Positions 1 to 7,028 of a stretch of 9,799 bases of DNA are shown here, in pieces (positions within the stretch are counted from its first letter, which is position 1; every line of letters starts with the position of its first letter). A program made the translations under genes and the position numbers. Below the pieces are notes generated by a model, which saw only the letters and a program-made list of their open reading frames with translations, did no database searches and was not told where the DNA came from. Source of the stretch: Dehalococcoidales bacterium (GTDB taxonomy: Bacteria > Chloroflexota > Dehalococcoidia > Dehalococcoidales > RBG-16-60-22); contig JAUWZF010000023.1 of the NCBI GenBank assembly GCA_030615475.1, positions 1 to 9,799 of the forward strand. The letters are read 5' to 3'.

Positions 1-1
1 G

Positions 2-439
2 ATTGAAACCGAGGCCAACCGCCTGCTCGCCCGAATGACCGATAACCGGATGCACGTAAAATTCGAAACACAGCGGGAGACCAAGAAGGGCACCGTGCAG
101 GAAACGCTGGACATCACTATATCCGACGAACTGGGCACCAGGAACTACGAAATGTTCAGCGGCGGCGAGGCCTTCCGCATCAACTTCGCCATCCGCATCG
201 CCCTGTCACGGCTGCTCACCAAACGGGCCGGGGCGCCGCTGCCTACCCTGATTATCGACGAGGGCTTCGGCACGCAGGACAATACCGGGCTGGAGAAACT
301 TCAAGAGGCGATTAAATCCATACAGGACGACTTCGAGAAAATACTGGTCATTACCCACATGGACGAACTGAAAGACGCCTTCCCTACACGAATCGATGTT
401 ACCAAGACCGCCGAAGGCTCGATGATTTCCGTGAACTAG
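2..439 (+). CDS. sbcC: SbcC/Rad50-type SMC-like ATPase, C-terminal end (5' end outside window)
   Basis: The reading frame is open from the window edge, so this is the last 145 residues of a longer protein and no start can be assigned. The fragment carries the C-terminal half of an SMC/Rad50-type ATPase head: the ABC signature in FSGGEAFRINFAIRIALS, the Walker B strand and D-loop in TLIIDEGFGTQD, and the switch histidine in VITHMDEL. In the family, SbcC pairs with the SbcD nuclease to process hairpins, double-strand ends and stalled forks in the cytoplasm, with this lobe closing on the N-terminal Walker A lobe across a long coiled coil. SbcD would be expected just upstream but is not in view. 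The gene ends 4 bp before the convergent HD-domain gene, with no clear terminator between them. Another Rad50-like ATPase is possible, but the FSGGE and DEGFGTQD pattern favours SbcC. Confidence 0.88.
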   Translation: METEANRLLARMTDNRMHVKFETQRETKKGTVQETLDITISDELGTRNYEMFSGGEAFRINFAIRIALSRLLTKRAGAPLPTLIIDEGFGTQDNTGLEKLQEAIKSIQDDFEKILVITHMDELKDAFPTRIDVTKTAEGSMISVN

Positions 440-443
440 TCGT

Positions 444-995
444 CTAAAGCCCCAGGTGTGGGGCAATCCCCTTCATCGCGTCCAAGCCGATAGCGATGAA
501 CTCGTCCAGCTCGAGGCCAATATTGGCGCACCGGGCGATTTGCTCCCGGTTGGCCCCGGCGGCGAAGCTCTTTTCCTTGAACCTCTTCCGCACCGACTTT
601 ACTTCGAGACTTTCTATCTTCTTATCGGGTCGCACCAGCACCGCCGCCGTAATCAGGCCGGTAAGCGGGTCGGCGCAGAAAAGCGCCTTCTCCATGCTGG
701 TTTCTGGGGCAACGCCGTGTGTCTCGTTGTGGCAGAGGATAGCATTGGCAATCGATTCGCTGGCCCCCATGTCCCGGGCCAGGTCGGCTCCCAGCTTGCT
801 GTGACTGCTCATGTCGCCTTCGGTAAGCTCGACGTCGATATCATGCAGCAGTCCAGCCAGTCCCCACTCGTTCTCGTCCTCGCCCATACGCCTGGCCAGG
901 GTCCGCATGATGGCTTCCGTAGCTAACATGTGTTTTACCAGGTTGCCGTTCTCCACGTTAGCCCGGACCGACTCAAGAGCTTCCTGCCGATTCAT
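444..995 (-). CDS. HD-domain metal-dependent hydrolase
   Basis: This encodes a 183-residue protein with an HD-superfamily metal site: H22 in the first helix, the H51-D52 pair in LLHDIDVE, H65, H89 in ILCHNETHG, and D109 in FCADP. The superfamily contains phosphohydrolases acting on nucleotides and related phosphoesters. The substrate here cannot be read from the sequence. It is a short single-domain form without signal peptide or membrane segment, so it should be cytoplasmic. I start it at the ATG at 995-993 because a GGGAGAGG ribosome-binding site lies just upstream. An earlier in-frame ATG at 1025 would lie upstream of the predicted -10 box (1014-1019), so a transcript from that promoter could not include it. 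The gene converges on the sbcC end and appears to be a single-gene unit. Confidence 0.85.
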   Translation of the reverse strand: MNRQEALESVRANVENGNLVKHMLATEAIMRTLARRMGEDENEWGLAGLLHDIDVELTEGDMSSHSKLGADLARDMGASESIANAILCHNETHGVAPETSMEKALFCADPLTGLITAAVLVRPDKKIESLEVKSVRKRFKEKSFAAGANREQIARCANIGLELDEFIAIGLDAMKGIAPHLGL

Positions 996-1013
996 ATACC
1001 TCTCCCTATCGTA

Positions 1014-1042
1014 AATATACAACACGGGGAATTAACAATCAA
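1014..1042 (-). promoter_or_regulatory. Predicted sigma70-type promoter of the HD-domain gene
   Basis: On the minus strand, TTGATT (1042-1037) is followed after 17 bp by TATATT (1019-1014), with a TG just before the -10 box. Transcription would begin near 1007, about 12 nt before the chosen ATG at 995, leaving room for GGGAGAGG. This supports the 995 start. The call rests on motif matching only. Confidence 0.55.
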
Positions 1043-1360
1043 CCGATGCCAACAAAACCACGAAATTTTTTAAAGGGAAACAACTCCTACATAGATTTGA
1101 GAAAATAACTTCGAATTGTTTTTAGAGTTATGGTAAGTGAGGCTGTTACGGTTATTGATGAGGGGTGTGATTGAATGTGAAATTGGTGACATTGAAGAGT
1201 TGACTTTTTATAGTTCGATTTGTTTTGGGAAAACAATTAATTGAAAAAATGGGGTTTTGTCGCGGTTTTAAGGCCAAGGTATAAATGGTGAGGGATTTGA
1301 CAAAAAGCAAGGTCAGTGCATATCATTTTACGTAGTCCGTATAGTAATTAGTGAACCTAT
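1026..1360. other. AT-rich gene-free block
   Basis: This stretch is visibly richer in A and T than the coding DNA on either side and holds no convincing reading frame on either strand. The left edge contains the HD-gene promoter. The right end holds a promoter-like pair reading rightward (1297-1326). I find no tRNA, strong hairpin or recognisable gene remnant in between. It may be a decayed gene, a regulatory spacer, or the 5' part of an untranslated RNA. Together with the repeat that follows, it makes the largest gene-free stretch in the window. Confidence 0.5.
1297..1326 (+). promoter_or_regulatory. Promoter-like pair with no gene downstream
   Basis: A consensus TTGACA (1297-1302) is followed after 18 bp by TATCAT (1321-1326), four of six bases matching TATAAT. 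Transcription would start near 1333 and run through two strong hairpins of the repeat that follows, towards the 3' end of cinA on the opposite strand. No coding frame lies downstream on this strand. It could drive a small RNA or an antisense transcript, or be a chance match in AT-rich DNA. Confidence 0.3.
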
Positions 1361-1576
1361 CCCCCTGTGTCCCCCTTCCCTTAAGGATTGATGAAGGGAA
1401 GGGGGAATAATTGGAAAGAGGGGCTTCGCCCCTCTTAGACGCCCCGCTTCTGGGGGTGGGGGGATAAAACTACGGGATAAGCAGAGGATAGTGCGAGGGC
1501 GGCCTGGGTGGGAATAGATAACACCGTGGGCGAGGTAGAAGCTATGGGAGAAACTTAATAAAAAGGAAGGCTACTC
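1361..1576. repeat. Intergenic hairpin repeat, copy 1
   Basis: This copy carries three modules. The first is a perfect 12-bp inverted repeat, CCCCCTTCCCTT (1371-1382) with AAGGGAAGGGGG (1394-1405). The second is AGAGGGGC (1417-1424) with GCCCCTCT (1428-1435) around a 3-nt loop. The third is a tail from TAGACGCCCC (1436-1445) through GGGAATAGATAA (about 1510-1521) to GGCTACTC (1569-1576). The second and third modules recur at 6490-6670, and the third at 2815-2947. It lies next to the 3' end of cinA and could act as a transcription barrier there. No transposase is encoded. Confidence 0.75.
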
Positions 1577-1588
1577 CCCCGTTTGAAA

Positions 1589-2764
1589 TTATGACCGGAT
1601 GAAATCCCTGAGATAAATAAGCGCGTGGCTGATTATTCTCCTGGTCATTTGCGGCAACCTGGCCGGGTAGTTGGCCTTAATCGTTCCCTGGTTCGAGGCT
1701 GCATCGACGGCTATATAGGCGGCGTCTCTCGCGTTATCCTCAGCATCTCCAGCATATCCGTCTATGGCAATGCCGACATCCGCGGCGAACTCCCGGCGTG
1801 CCTGATTCGCCATCCTTGCCGCTGATTCGGCGCCGACTTCAGCGGCATTAGCCGGCATAATTATGCCGCCCCGGAAGAAATTACGACTCTCCGGAACTCC
1901 CGATAAAGCACATGCCAGCAGACCGCCGGTGATAGATTCGGCTACCGCCAGCGTCATATTCCTGGAGCACAGCAACTGGCCGATTATCCCTTCTAAAGTC
2001 TCGTCGTCGACGCCCCATATGTAGTTGTCCAGTATCCCCCTGATATCTTTTTCACGTTCCGTAATCAGGGCGCCGGCCGCCTCCTCCGTGTCTGCCTTCG
2101 CCGTAATACGCAGGCGTATACCCTCCGGCCCGGCATACATCGCCAGTGTCGGATTGGCCGTCGATAGAAAAGGGGCTACCATCTCGTCAACTTTAGCTTC
2201 GGATAGTCCCCATGTTTTTAGCGTCCGCGATACGATAATGGCATCGCTCTTTGCCTGCAGTCGCGGCAGCACCTGGTTTGTCCACATACTCTGCAACTCG
2301 GCGGGGGGACCGGGCAGGGTCACGATAATCCGACCGTCTTTTTCCACCCACCATCCCGGAGCCGTGCCCGAGTAGTTACGCAGGGCTAAAGCGGACGGAA
2401 TTACCGTTGCCTGCCTGAGATTATTTTCCGGCATTTCGATACCGCGTCGCGAAAAGAACTCGATAAGCTCTTTCTTTAAATCGGGGTCTACGGTCAGCTC
2501 TTCCCCTAACAGCCCGGCGATGACATCCCGCGTGATATCCCCCTGAGTCGGGCCGAGACCGCCAGTGGTGATAATCAGGTCCGACCGGTCCCAGGCCTGC
2601 TTGAGGACTCCGGAATACCTCTGGTAATTATCGCCGACCGTCGAGGAATAATAGAGGTTTATCCCCAGTCCTGCCAGCTGGTCGGCAAGGTAGGGCGTAT
2701 TGGAATCGGTTATCTCACCGAGTAGCAACTCGGTGCCGCTGGTGATAATTTCGGCTTTCAGCAT
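1589..2764 (-). CDS. cinA: CinA-family protein with a divergent C-terminal amidase domain
   Basis: The 391-residue protein is slightly shorter than typical two-domain CinA (about 410-420). The N-terminal molybdopterin-binding-like domain is clear: GTELLLGE (10-17), TTGGLGPTQGD (66-76, where the family usually has two aspartates before the threonine) and LPGPPAEL (150-157). In characterised homologues this domain hydrolyses ADP-ribose, and the C-terminal domain deamidates nicotinamide mononucleotide. Here the C-terminal part keeps AESITGGL (275-282) and FFRGG (296-300). It then reads IIMPANAAE where the family reads roughly VVAYSNEAK, so the conserved Tyr and Lys become Pro and Glu. The following LLGV to HGAVS segment is absent. 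The ATG at 2764-2762 lies very close to a predicted -10 box and has no good ribosome-binding site. It is likely monocistronic, and amidase activity is doubtful. Confidence 0.9.
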   Translation of the reverse strand: MLKAEIITSGTELLLGEITDSNTPYLADQLAGLGINLYYSSTVGDNYQRYSGVLKQAWDRSDLIITTGGLGPTQGDITRDVIAGLLGEELTVDPDLKKELIEFFSRRGIEMPENNLRQATVIPSALALRNYSGTAPGWWVEKDGRIIVTLPGPPAELQSMWTNQVLPRLQAKSDAIIVSRTLKTWGLSEAKVDEMVAPFLSTANPTLAMYAGPEGIRLRITAKADTEEAAGALITEREKDIRGILDNYIWGVDDETLEGIIGQLLCSRNMTLAVAESITGGLLACALSGVPESRNFFRGGIIMPANAAEVGAESAARMANQARREFAADVGIAIDGYAGDAEDNARDAAYIAVDAASNQGTIKANYPARLPQMTRRIISHALIYLRDFIRS

Positions 2765-2775
2765 CTCTAAATAGA

Positions 2776-2784
2776 ATTATAGCA
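2776..2784 (-). promoter_or_regulatory. Extended -10 promoter of cinA
   Basis: On the minus strand the sequence reads TGCTATAAT (2784-2776), a perfect -10 box with an extended TGn element. The -35 region is weak, as is common for extended -10 promoters. Expected initiation near 2769 would leave only about 5 nt before the cinA ATG, implying a nearly leaderless mRNA. Confidence 0.6.
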
Positions 2785-2814
2785 TAACGCACGGATAGCT
2801 TTATTAATTTATTT

Positions 2815-2947
2815 CTACCTCACCCCCTTTCTCCCCCGCTTCTGGGGGTGGGGGGATAAGACTGCGGTATACGCAAAGGATGGTGCGAGGGCGGTTAGGG
2901 TGGGAATAGATAACACAGGGGGGTGGGGTAAGGGAGAGGGGCTACTC
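2815..2947. repeat. Intergenic hairpin repeat, copy 2
   Basis: This copy starts with CTACCTCACCCCC, as copies 3 and 4 do, but lacks the AGAGGGGC hairpin. It goes straight to CCCGCTTCTGGGGGTGGGG and then a tail closely matching copy 1, including GTGCGAGGGCGG and GTGGGAATAGATAACAC (2900-2916). It ends at GGCTACTC (2940-2947), also shared with copy 1. CCCCC-GCTTCT-GGGGG can form a short hairpin. It sits between the divergent cinA and cupin promoters. Confidence 0.75.
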
Positions 2948-2976
2948 ATCCTTTTTACGCTATATATAAATACCTG

Positions 2977-3005
2977 TTGACAGCCGTTGCAGAAGTGACT
3001 AGACT
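2977..3005 (+). promoter_or_regulatory. Sigma70-type promoter of the cupin gene
   Basis: A consensus TTGACA (2977-2982) is followed at the optimal 17-bp spacing by TAGACT (3000-3005). Initiation near 3012 would give a leader of about 40 nt to the cupin ATG at 3051. It is the strongest promoter match in the window. Confidence 0.7.
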
Positions 3006-3050
3006 AGAGTCCTAATTCATAACCAGCCTGCTTTGAAGAAAGGGGGAATC

Positions 3051-3566
3051 ATGAGACGTGTTGTTACCGGACACAGGAACGGTAAATCCGTTATCGTAGA
3101 TGATACAGAATTCCCATCGATGGAAATCCCGGCACATAATCTCATTGGTGGGTTAACGTTGACCCATTTCTGGGAGACAGATGGAATACCTACCATACCT
3201 CTGGAGGAAGGAGACTATAAAAAACAACTCGCCTTTAAATTTCCAGAACCCGGCGGAACACGAGCAGGACTAGCATGGTTTCCGCCGGACGAAGAGATAT
3301 TCAATAAAGCCAGAGAACTAAATATGGACCCGGAAAAAGTCTGGCGCGAGGCTACCGGAGATGATTGGGGAATGCAAACCACCGACTCCGTAGACATCGA
3401 CATTATTCTCTCCGGGGAGCTATGGATGGAGCTCGATGACGGCGCGGAAGTGCACCTCAAACCGGGCGACTGCGTGGTGCAGAACGGTACACGCCATGCC
3501 TGGCGAAACCGGGGTACCGAGACCTGCGTTATGGCTTCCTTTATAATGGGTGCTAAACGCAGATAG
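3051..3566 (+). CDS. Cupin-domain protein
   Basis: The protein has 171 residues. Its C-terminal half is a single cupin barrel: TTDSVDIDIILSGELWMELD (110-129) followed by LKPGDCVVQNGTRHAWRN (136-153). The LSGE, PGD and GTRHAWRN signatures match small cupins often found beside aromatic or organic-acid catabolism genes. H149 is a likely metal ligand. The HxH pair of classical cupin motif 1 is absent and QTTDSVD stands in its place, so metal binding or catalysis is uncertain. Residues 1-105 resemble no domain I can name. I chose the ATG at 3051 over an in-frame TTG at 3033 because the AGGGGG ribosome-binding site (about 3041-3046) lies just upstream of it, inside the longer frame. There is no signal peptide. 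The gene has its own promoter and converges on uvrA. The substrate is unknown. Confidence 0.8.
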   Translation: MRRVVTGHRNGKSVIVDDTEFPSMEIPAHNLIGGLTLTHFWETDGIPTIPLEEGDYKKQLAFKFPEPGGTRAGLAWFPPDEEIFNKARELNMDPEKVWREATGDDWGMQTTDSVDIDIILSGELWMELDDGAEVHLKPGDCVVQNGTRHAWRNRGTETCVMASFIMGAKRR

Positions 3567-3580
3567 AACACCGGGTAATA

Positions 3581-6424
3581 TTAGCTCTTTACCCCCACCT
3601 TTTTCTTCCCCCTCAGCATTCTCTTCAAATACTTACCGGTAGCCGATTCCTTTTTACGGACTATCTCCTCCGGGGTGCCGGTGGCGACGATATAGCCGCC
3701 CTTGTCGCCGGCGCCGGGGCCTAAATCGATAATATAGTCGGCGTTCTTAATCACGTCCAGGTGGTGCTCGATGACAATCACCGTATTGCCGGCGTCCACG
3801 AGACGCTGGAGCACCCTCAGAAGAGCCGCGATATCCTCGAAGGACAGGCCGGTGGTAGGCTCGTCCAGGATATACAGCGTGCTGCCCGTCGAGCGCTTGG
3901 ACAGCTCGGTGGCGAGCTTGACCCGCTGCGCCTCACCGCCGGACAGTGTGGGCGCCGGCTGCCCGAGGTGGATGTAGCCGAGCCCGACATCGTTAAGCGT
4001 TTCCAGCTTGCTCTTTATCCGGGGGAAATGCTCGAAGAAGTCCAGCGCCTGCGCTACCGTCATGTCCAGCAACTCGGCGATGTTCTTGCCCTTGAACTTG
4101 ATTTCCAGGGCCTCGCGGTTATAGCGCTGACCGTGGCAGACCTCACAGGGCACGGTGACATCCGGCAGGAACTGCATCTCAATCTCGATATATCCATCGC
4201 CGCGGCAGGCCTCGCAGCGTCCGCCCCTGACGTTGAAGGAAAACCGACCCGGCCCGTAGCCGCGAAGTCGCGCCTCGGGGACGGTGGCGAAAAGCTCGCG
4301 GACGGGCGTGAATAGGCCGGTATAGGTGGCGGGATTGCTGCGGGGGGTACGCCCGATGGGCGACTGGTCGATGTTGATTACCTTGTCGATATGCTCCGTG
4401 CCGATGATTTCATCGCAATCGCCGGCCCTCTCCTTAGCCCGATAGAAGAGCTGGGCCAGCTTGCGGTAGAGAATTTCATCCACCAGACTGCTCTTACCGC
4501 TACCGGAAACGCCCGTAATGCAGACGAATTTACTCAGCGGAATATGCACGTCTATGTTTTTGAGGTTGTTCTGGCGGGCACCTTTTATCACCAGTTCCTC
4601 ACCGTTGCCGGGCCGCCGTTTTTCCGGGAGATGAATCTGCCTGGCGCCGCTGAGGTACTGTCCGGTCGACGACTCTTTACAATTCATAATATCGGACAGG
4701 GTACCCGTGGCGACAATCCAGCCGCCGTGCTCGCCGGCGCCGGGGCCCATATCGATAATATGGTCGGCGGCGCGCATCATGGCCTCGTCATGCTCGACGA
4801 CCAGTATGGTATTGCCCAGGTCTCGCAGGCGCTGCATCGTCTGAATCAGGCGGTAGTCGTCGGCGGGGTGCAGTCCCACCGTAGGCTCGTCGCAGACATA
4901 GAGCACGCCCATCAGGCCGCTGCCGATCTGGGTGGCGAGACGGATGCGCTGCGCCTCGCCGCCGCTCAGGGTCATCGAGGCACGGTCGGTGCTGAGATAG
5001 TCCAGCCCCACGTCCTTGAGGAAACCCAGTCGCGTCTTGATTTCCTTGAGTATCTGGTGGGCAATCAGCTTCTCCCGTTCGGACAGGACGCTCCGGCTGA
5101 TTTCATCAACCCACTCCAGCGCCTGCATGATCGACATGGCGGTGACATCCATGATATTCCGGCTCCCGACGGTAACGGACAGCGATTCCGGCTTCAGGCG
5201 CTTACCCTGGCAAGCCAGGCACGGCCTTAAAACTATATAACGCTCGATTTTCACCCGTGAATATTCCGACTCCGTATCACGATAATGGCGCTCAAGCGTA
5301 GGTATAATACCCTCGAAGCCATCGAAGTGATGTACCATCCTGCCGAAACGATTGCGGTAGGAGTGCACCTCCCCACCCTCACCGTAGAGCAGCAGGTCGA
5401 TTTGCCTCTTCGTTAAGTCCTTCACGGGCGTGTTCAAGGAAAAATCCTGCGTCCTGGCCATGGGTTCCAGTCGCCAGAGATACCAGTTGTGGGACTGCCA
5501 GGGTCGAATAGCGCCCTGGAGGATGGAAAGCTCTTTATTTAAGACAAGGTCGGGGTCAATCTCCTGCTTGTAGCCCAGCCCGGTACAGGCGGGGCAGGCG
5601 CCGTGTGGGTTGTTGAAGCTGAAAGTGCGGGGGGCAATCTCGCCCAGGCTGATACCGCATTGGACACAGGCGAAGTGCTCCGAGAAGAGCAGCTCCTCGC
5701 CGTCGATGATGGATACCAGCACCACCCCGGCGCCAATCTTGAGAGCGGTCTCCACCGAATCGGCAATACGAGTCTGGTCGCCGATCTGCCCGACGACCAG
5801 CCGGTCGATAACGACCTCAATGGAGTGTTTCTTGAATTTATCGAGCTGGATATCGTCCGAGAGGTCATGGATTTCCCCGTCCACCCGAACGCGGGCGTAA
5901 CCCGATTTACGCAGGTCTTCGAAAACCGACTGATACTCGCCCTTGCGGTCGCGAATCAGGGGCGCCAGAATCATGATGCGGCTTTTTCCGGGCAGCTTCT
6001 GGACAGCATCGACAATCTGCTGCACCGTCTGCATGGTAATCTCGCGTCCGCAATTCGGACAGTGGGGGTGACCGATACGGGCGAAGAGAAGCCTGAGGTA
6101 ATCGTAAATTTCCGTAACGGTGCCGACCGTCGAGCGGGGGTTCTTGCTCGGCCCTTTCTGGTCGATAGATACCGCCGGACTCAACCCCTCGATGTAGTCG
6201 ACCTCCGGCTTTTCCATCCGTCCGAGGAACTGGCGGGCGTAGGCGGAGAGCGACTCCACATAGCGGCGCTGTCCCTCGGCATAGATGGTATCAAAGGCTA
6301 GCGAACTCTTGCCCGAGCCGGAGACGCCGGTGATGACCACCAGCTTATCGCGGGGAATGGTGACATCTATATTTTTCAGGTTGTGCTCGCGGGCGCCTTT
6401 AACGATGATAGCATCCGAAGACAT
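3581..6424 (-). CDS. uvrA: UvrABC excinuclease subunit A
   Basis: This is a full-length UvrA of 947 residues, the damage-recognition ATPase of nucleotide excision repair that loads UvrB at lesions. Both ABC modules are intact: Walker A GVSGSGKS at 33-40 and 638-645, signatures LSGGE at 486-490 and 827-831, and Walker B/D-loops CDEPTVGLH (511-519) and LDEPTTGLS (853-861). The second D-loop has Ser861 where many UvrA proteins have His. Zinc modules are complete, with C253, C256, C277 and C280, and with C737, C740, C760 and C763; a further CPNC occurs at 122-125. The UvrB-binding region contains [20 protein letters not shown] (94-113). The ATG at 6424-6422 is preceded by AGAGG at 8-nt spacing and by a plausible promoter. 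No uvrB or uvrC is adjacent. It converges on the cupin gene with a 14-bp gap. Several long frames on the opposite strand are coding shadows. Confidence 0.98.
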   Translation of the reverse strand: MSSDAIIVKGAREHNLKNIDVTIPRDKLVVITGVSGSGKSSLAFDTIYAEGQRRYVESLSAYARQFLGRMEKPEVDYIEGLSPAVSIDQKGPSKNPRSTVGTVTEIYDYLRLLFARIGHPHCPNCGREITMQTVQQIVDAVQKLPGKSRIMILAPLIRDRKGEYQSVFEDLRKSGYARVRVDGEIHDLSDDIQLDKFKKHSIEVVIDRLVVGQIGDQTRIADSVETALKIGAGVVLVSIIDGEELLFSEHFACVQCGISLGEIAPRTFSFNNPHGACPACTGLGYKQEIDPDLVLNKELSILQGAIRPWQSHNWYLWRLEPMARTQDFSLNTPVKDLTKRQIDLLLYGEGGEVHSYRNRFGRMVHHFDGFEGIIPTLERHYRDTESEYSRVKIERYIVLRPCLACQGKRLKPESLSVTVGSRNIMDVTAMSIMQALEWVDEISRSVLSEREKLIAHQILKEIKTRLGFLKDVGLDYLSTDRASMTLSGGEAQRIRLATQIGSGLMGVLYVCDEPTVGLHPADDYRLIQTMQRLRDLGNTILVVEHDEAMMRAADHIIDMGPGAGEHGGWIVATGTLSDIMNCKESSTGQYLSGARQIHLPEKRRPGNGEELVIKGARQNNLKNIDVHIPLSKFVCITGVSGSGKSSLVDEILYRKLAQLFYRAKERAGDCDEIIGTEHIDKVINIDQSPIGRTPRSNPATYTGLFTPVRELFATVPEARLRGYGPGRFSFNVRGGRCEACRGDGYIEIEMQFLPDVTVPCEVCHGQRYNREALEIKFKGKNIAELLDMTVAQALDFFEHFPRIKSKLETLNDVGLGYIHLGQPAPTLSGGEAQRVKLATELSKRSTGSTLYILDEPTTGLSFEDIAALLRVLQRLVDAGNTVIVIEHHLDVIKNADYIIDLGPGAGDKGGYIVATGTPEEIVRKKESATGKYLKRMLRGKKKVGVKS

Positions 6425-6443
6425 GGTAAATACCTCTACTAGA

Positions 6444-6473
6444 ATTGTAGCACCTAGCCTGTAATAACGACAA
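6444..6473 (-). promoter_or_regulatory. Predicted uvrA promoter
   Basis: On the minus strand TTGTCG (6473-6468) lies 18 bp before TACAAT (6449-6444). Initiation near 6437 would leave about 13 nt before the ATG, just enough to include the AGAGG site at 6437-6433. I see no convincing LexA-type operator, so there is no direct evidence of SOS control. Confidence 0.5.
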
Positions 6474-6489
6474 GGACGGGCTTAGCTTA

Positions 6490-6670
6490 TCTACCTCACC
6501 CCCTGACCCCCTCTCCTGACGAGGTGTCACCGGAGAGGGGGAAATAAAAAAGAGGGGCTGGCGCCCCTCTTAGACGCCCCACTTATGGGTGGGGTGGAAG
6601 AACAGCGGGATAAGCAGCAGATGATACTGGGTGGCGGGCGGGAATAGATAAGAAACGAGGGGGGCTGGGA
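6490..6670. repeat. Intergenic hairpin repeat, copy 3
   Basis: This is the most complete copy. It opens with CTACCTCACCCCCTGA, then an inverted repeat CCCCCTCTCC (6507-6516) with GGAGAGGGGG (6532-6541) that encloses a smaller TGAC/GTCA stem. Next is AGAGGGGC (6551-6558) with GCCCCTCT (6563-6570), then TAGACGCCCC and a tail ending in GGGAATAGATAA (6640-6651). The head matches copy 4 almost exactly and the tail matches copies 1 and 2. It fills the spacer between the divergent uvrA and Smr genes. Confidence 0.8.
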
Positions 6671-6695
6671 CGCTGTTTTACCTTTACCGTCGACA

Positions 6696-7001
6696 ATGTT
6701 ACAATCAGCACAAGATATCGTGAGCAAGAAAGAATACGACACCGAGATAGCACCGATAAACGAACTGCGCCTTCGCCACCTTACCGTAGACGAAGTCCTG
6801 CCCAAACTCGACCAGTTCCTGCACGACACCTTCATGGCCGGCCTGATACAGGTCAGGGTAATCCACGGCAAGGGCACCGGGACCCTGCGCCAGACGGTGC
6901 GGAGAGTGCTGGGGAGGCACCCTCTGGTCAAATCGTTCCGTGCCGGCGACTACGGGGAGGGGGGAGAAGGGGTAACTATAGTTGAATTAACCGAGAAATA
7001 A
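6696..7001 (+). CDS. Stand-alone Smr-domain protein (MutS2 C-terminal-like)
   Basis: The 101-residue protein is essentially one Smr domain, the nuclease/DNA-binding module at the C terminus of MutS2. It has INELRLRHLTVDEVL (21-35), matching the usual ELDLRG region, and VRVIHGKGTGTLR (53-65) with the HGKG loop at 57-60. It ends with HPLVKSFRAG and GEGGEGVTIVEL, very like MutS2 C-termini. The first motif is altered, with LRLRH where LDLRG is typical, so nuclease activity is uncertain. There is no upstream MutS2 ATPase part; the DNA just before it is repeat copy 3. The ATG at 6696 has no good ribosome-binding site. An in-frame GTG at 6720, after a TACAAT at 6700-6705, is an alternative start. 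The RdhA-like gene begins 27 bp downstream, so the two are probably cotranscribed. Confidence 0.8.
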   Translation: MLQSAQDIVSKKEYDTEIAPINELRLRHLTVDEVLPKLDQFLHDTFMAGLIQVRVIHGKGTGTLRQTVRRVLGRHPLVKSFRAGDYGEGGEGVTIVELTEK

Positions 7002-7013
7002 AAATATAACATC

Positions 7014-7020
7014 AGGAGGA
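7014..7020 (+). promoter_or_regulatory. Strong ribosome-binding site of the rdhA-like gene
   Basis: AGGAGGA lies 8 nt before the ATG at 7029, inside the 27-bp gap after the Smr stop. It fixes the start of the rdhA-like gene and suggests efficient translation from a shared message. Confidence 0.8.
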
Positions 7021-7028
7021 ATTCAGTA

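Noticed and set aside
456..926. Plus-strand open frame opposite the HD-domain gene
   Set aside because: The minus strand has the full set of HD metal ligands, a ribosome-binding site and a promoter; the plus frame has no recognisable feature.
1130..1174. Short ATG frame of 14 codons in the AT-rich block
   Set aside because: It has no ribosome-binding site and is short enough to be chance.
3573..3594. Weak inverted repeat GGGTAA/TTACCC between the cupin and uvrA stops
   Set aside because: The stem is only 6 bp with no T-run in the right place, so I do not call it a terminator.
4391..5230. Long plus-strand open frame (279 codons) opposite uvrA
   Set aside because: It lies wholly antisense to a well-supported uvrA, has no plausible start site or domain, and its composition follows from codon bias on the other strand. 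The same applies to 3761-4315 and 5603-6301.
6527..6931. Minus-strand open frame of 134 codons opposite the Smr gene and repeat copy 3
   Set aside because: Its translation is low-complexity Ser/Arg/Pro-rich sequence, and the opposite strand carries a clear Smr domain.
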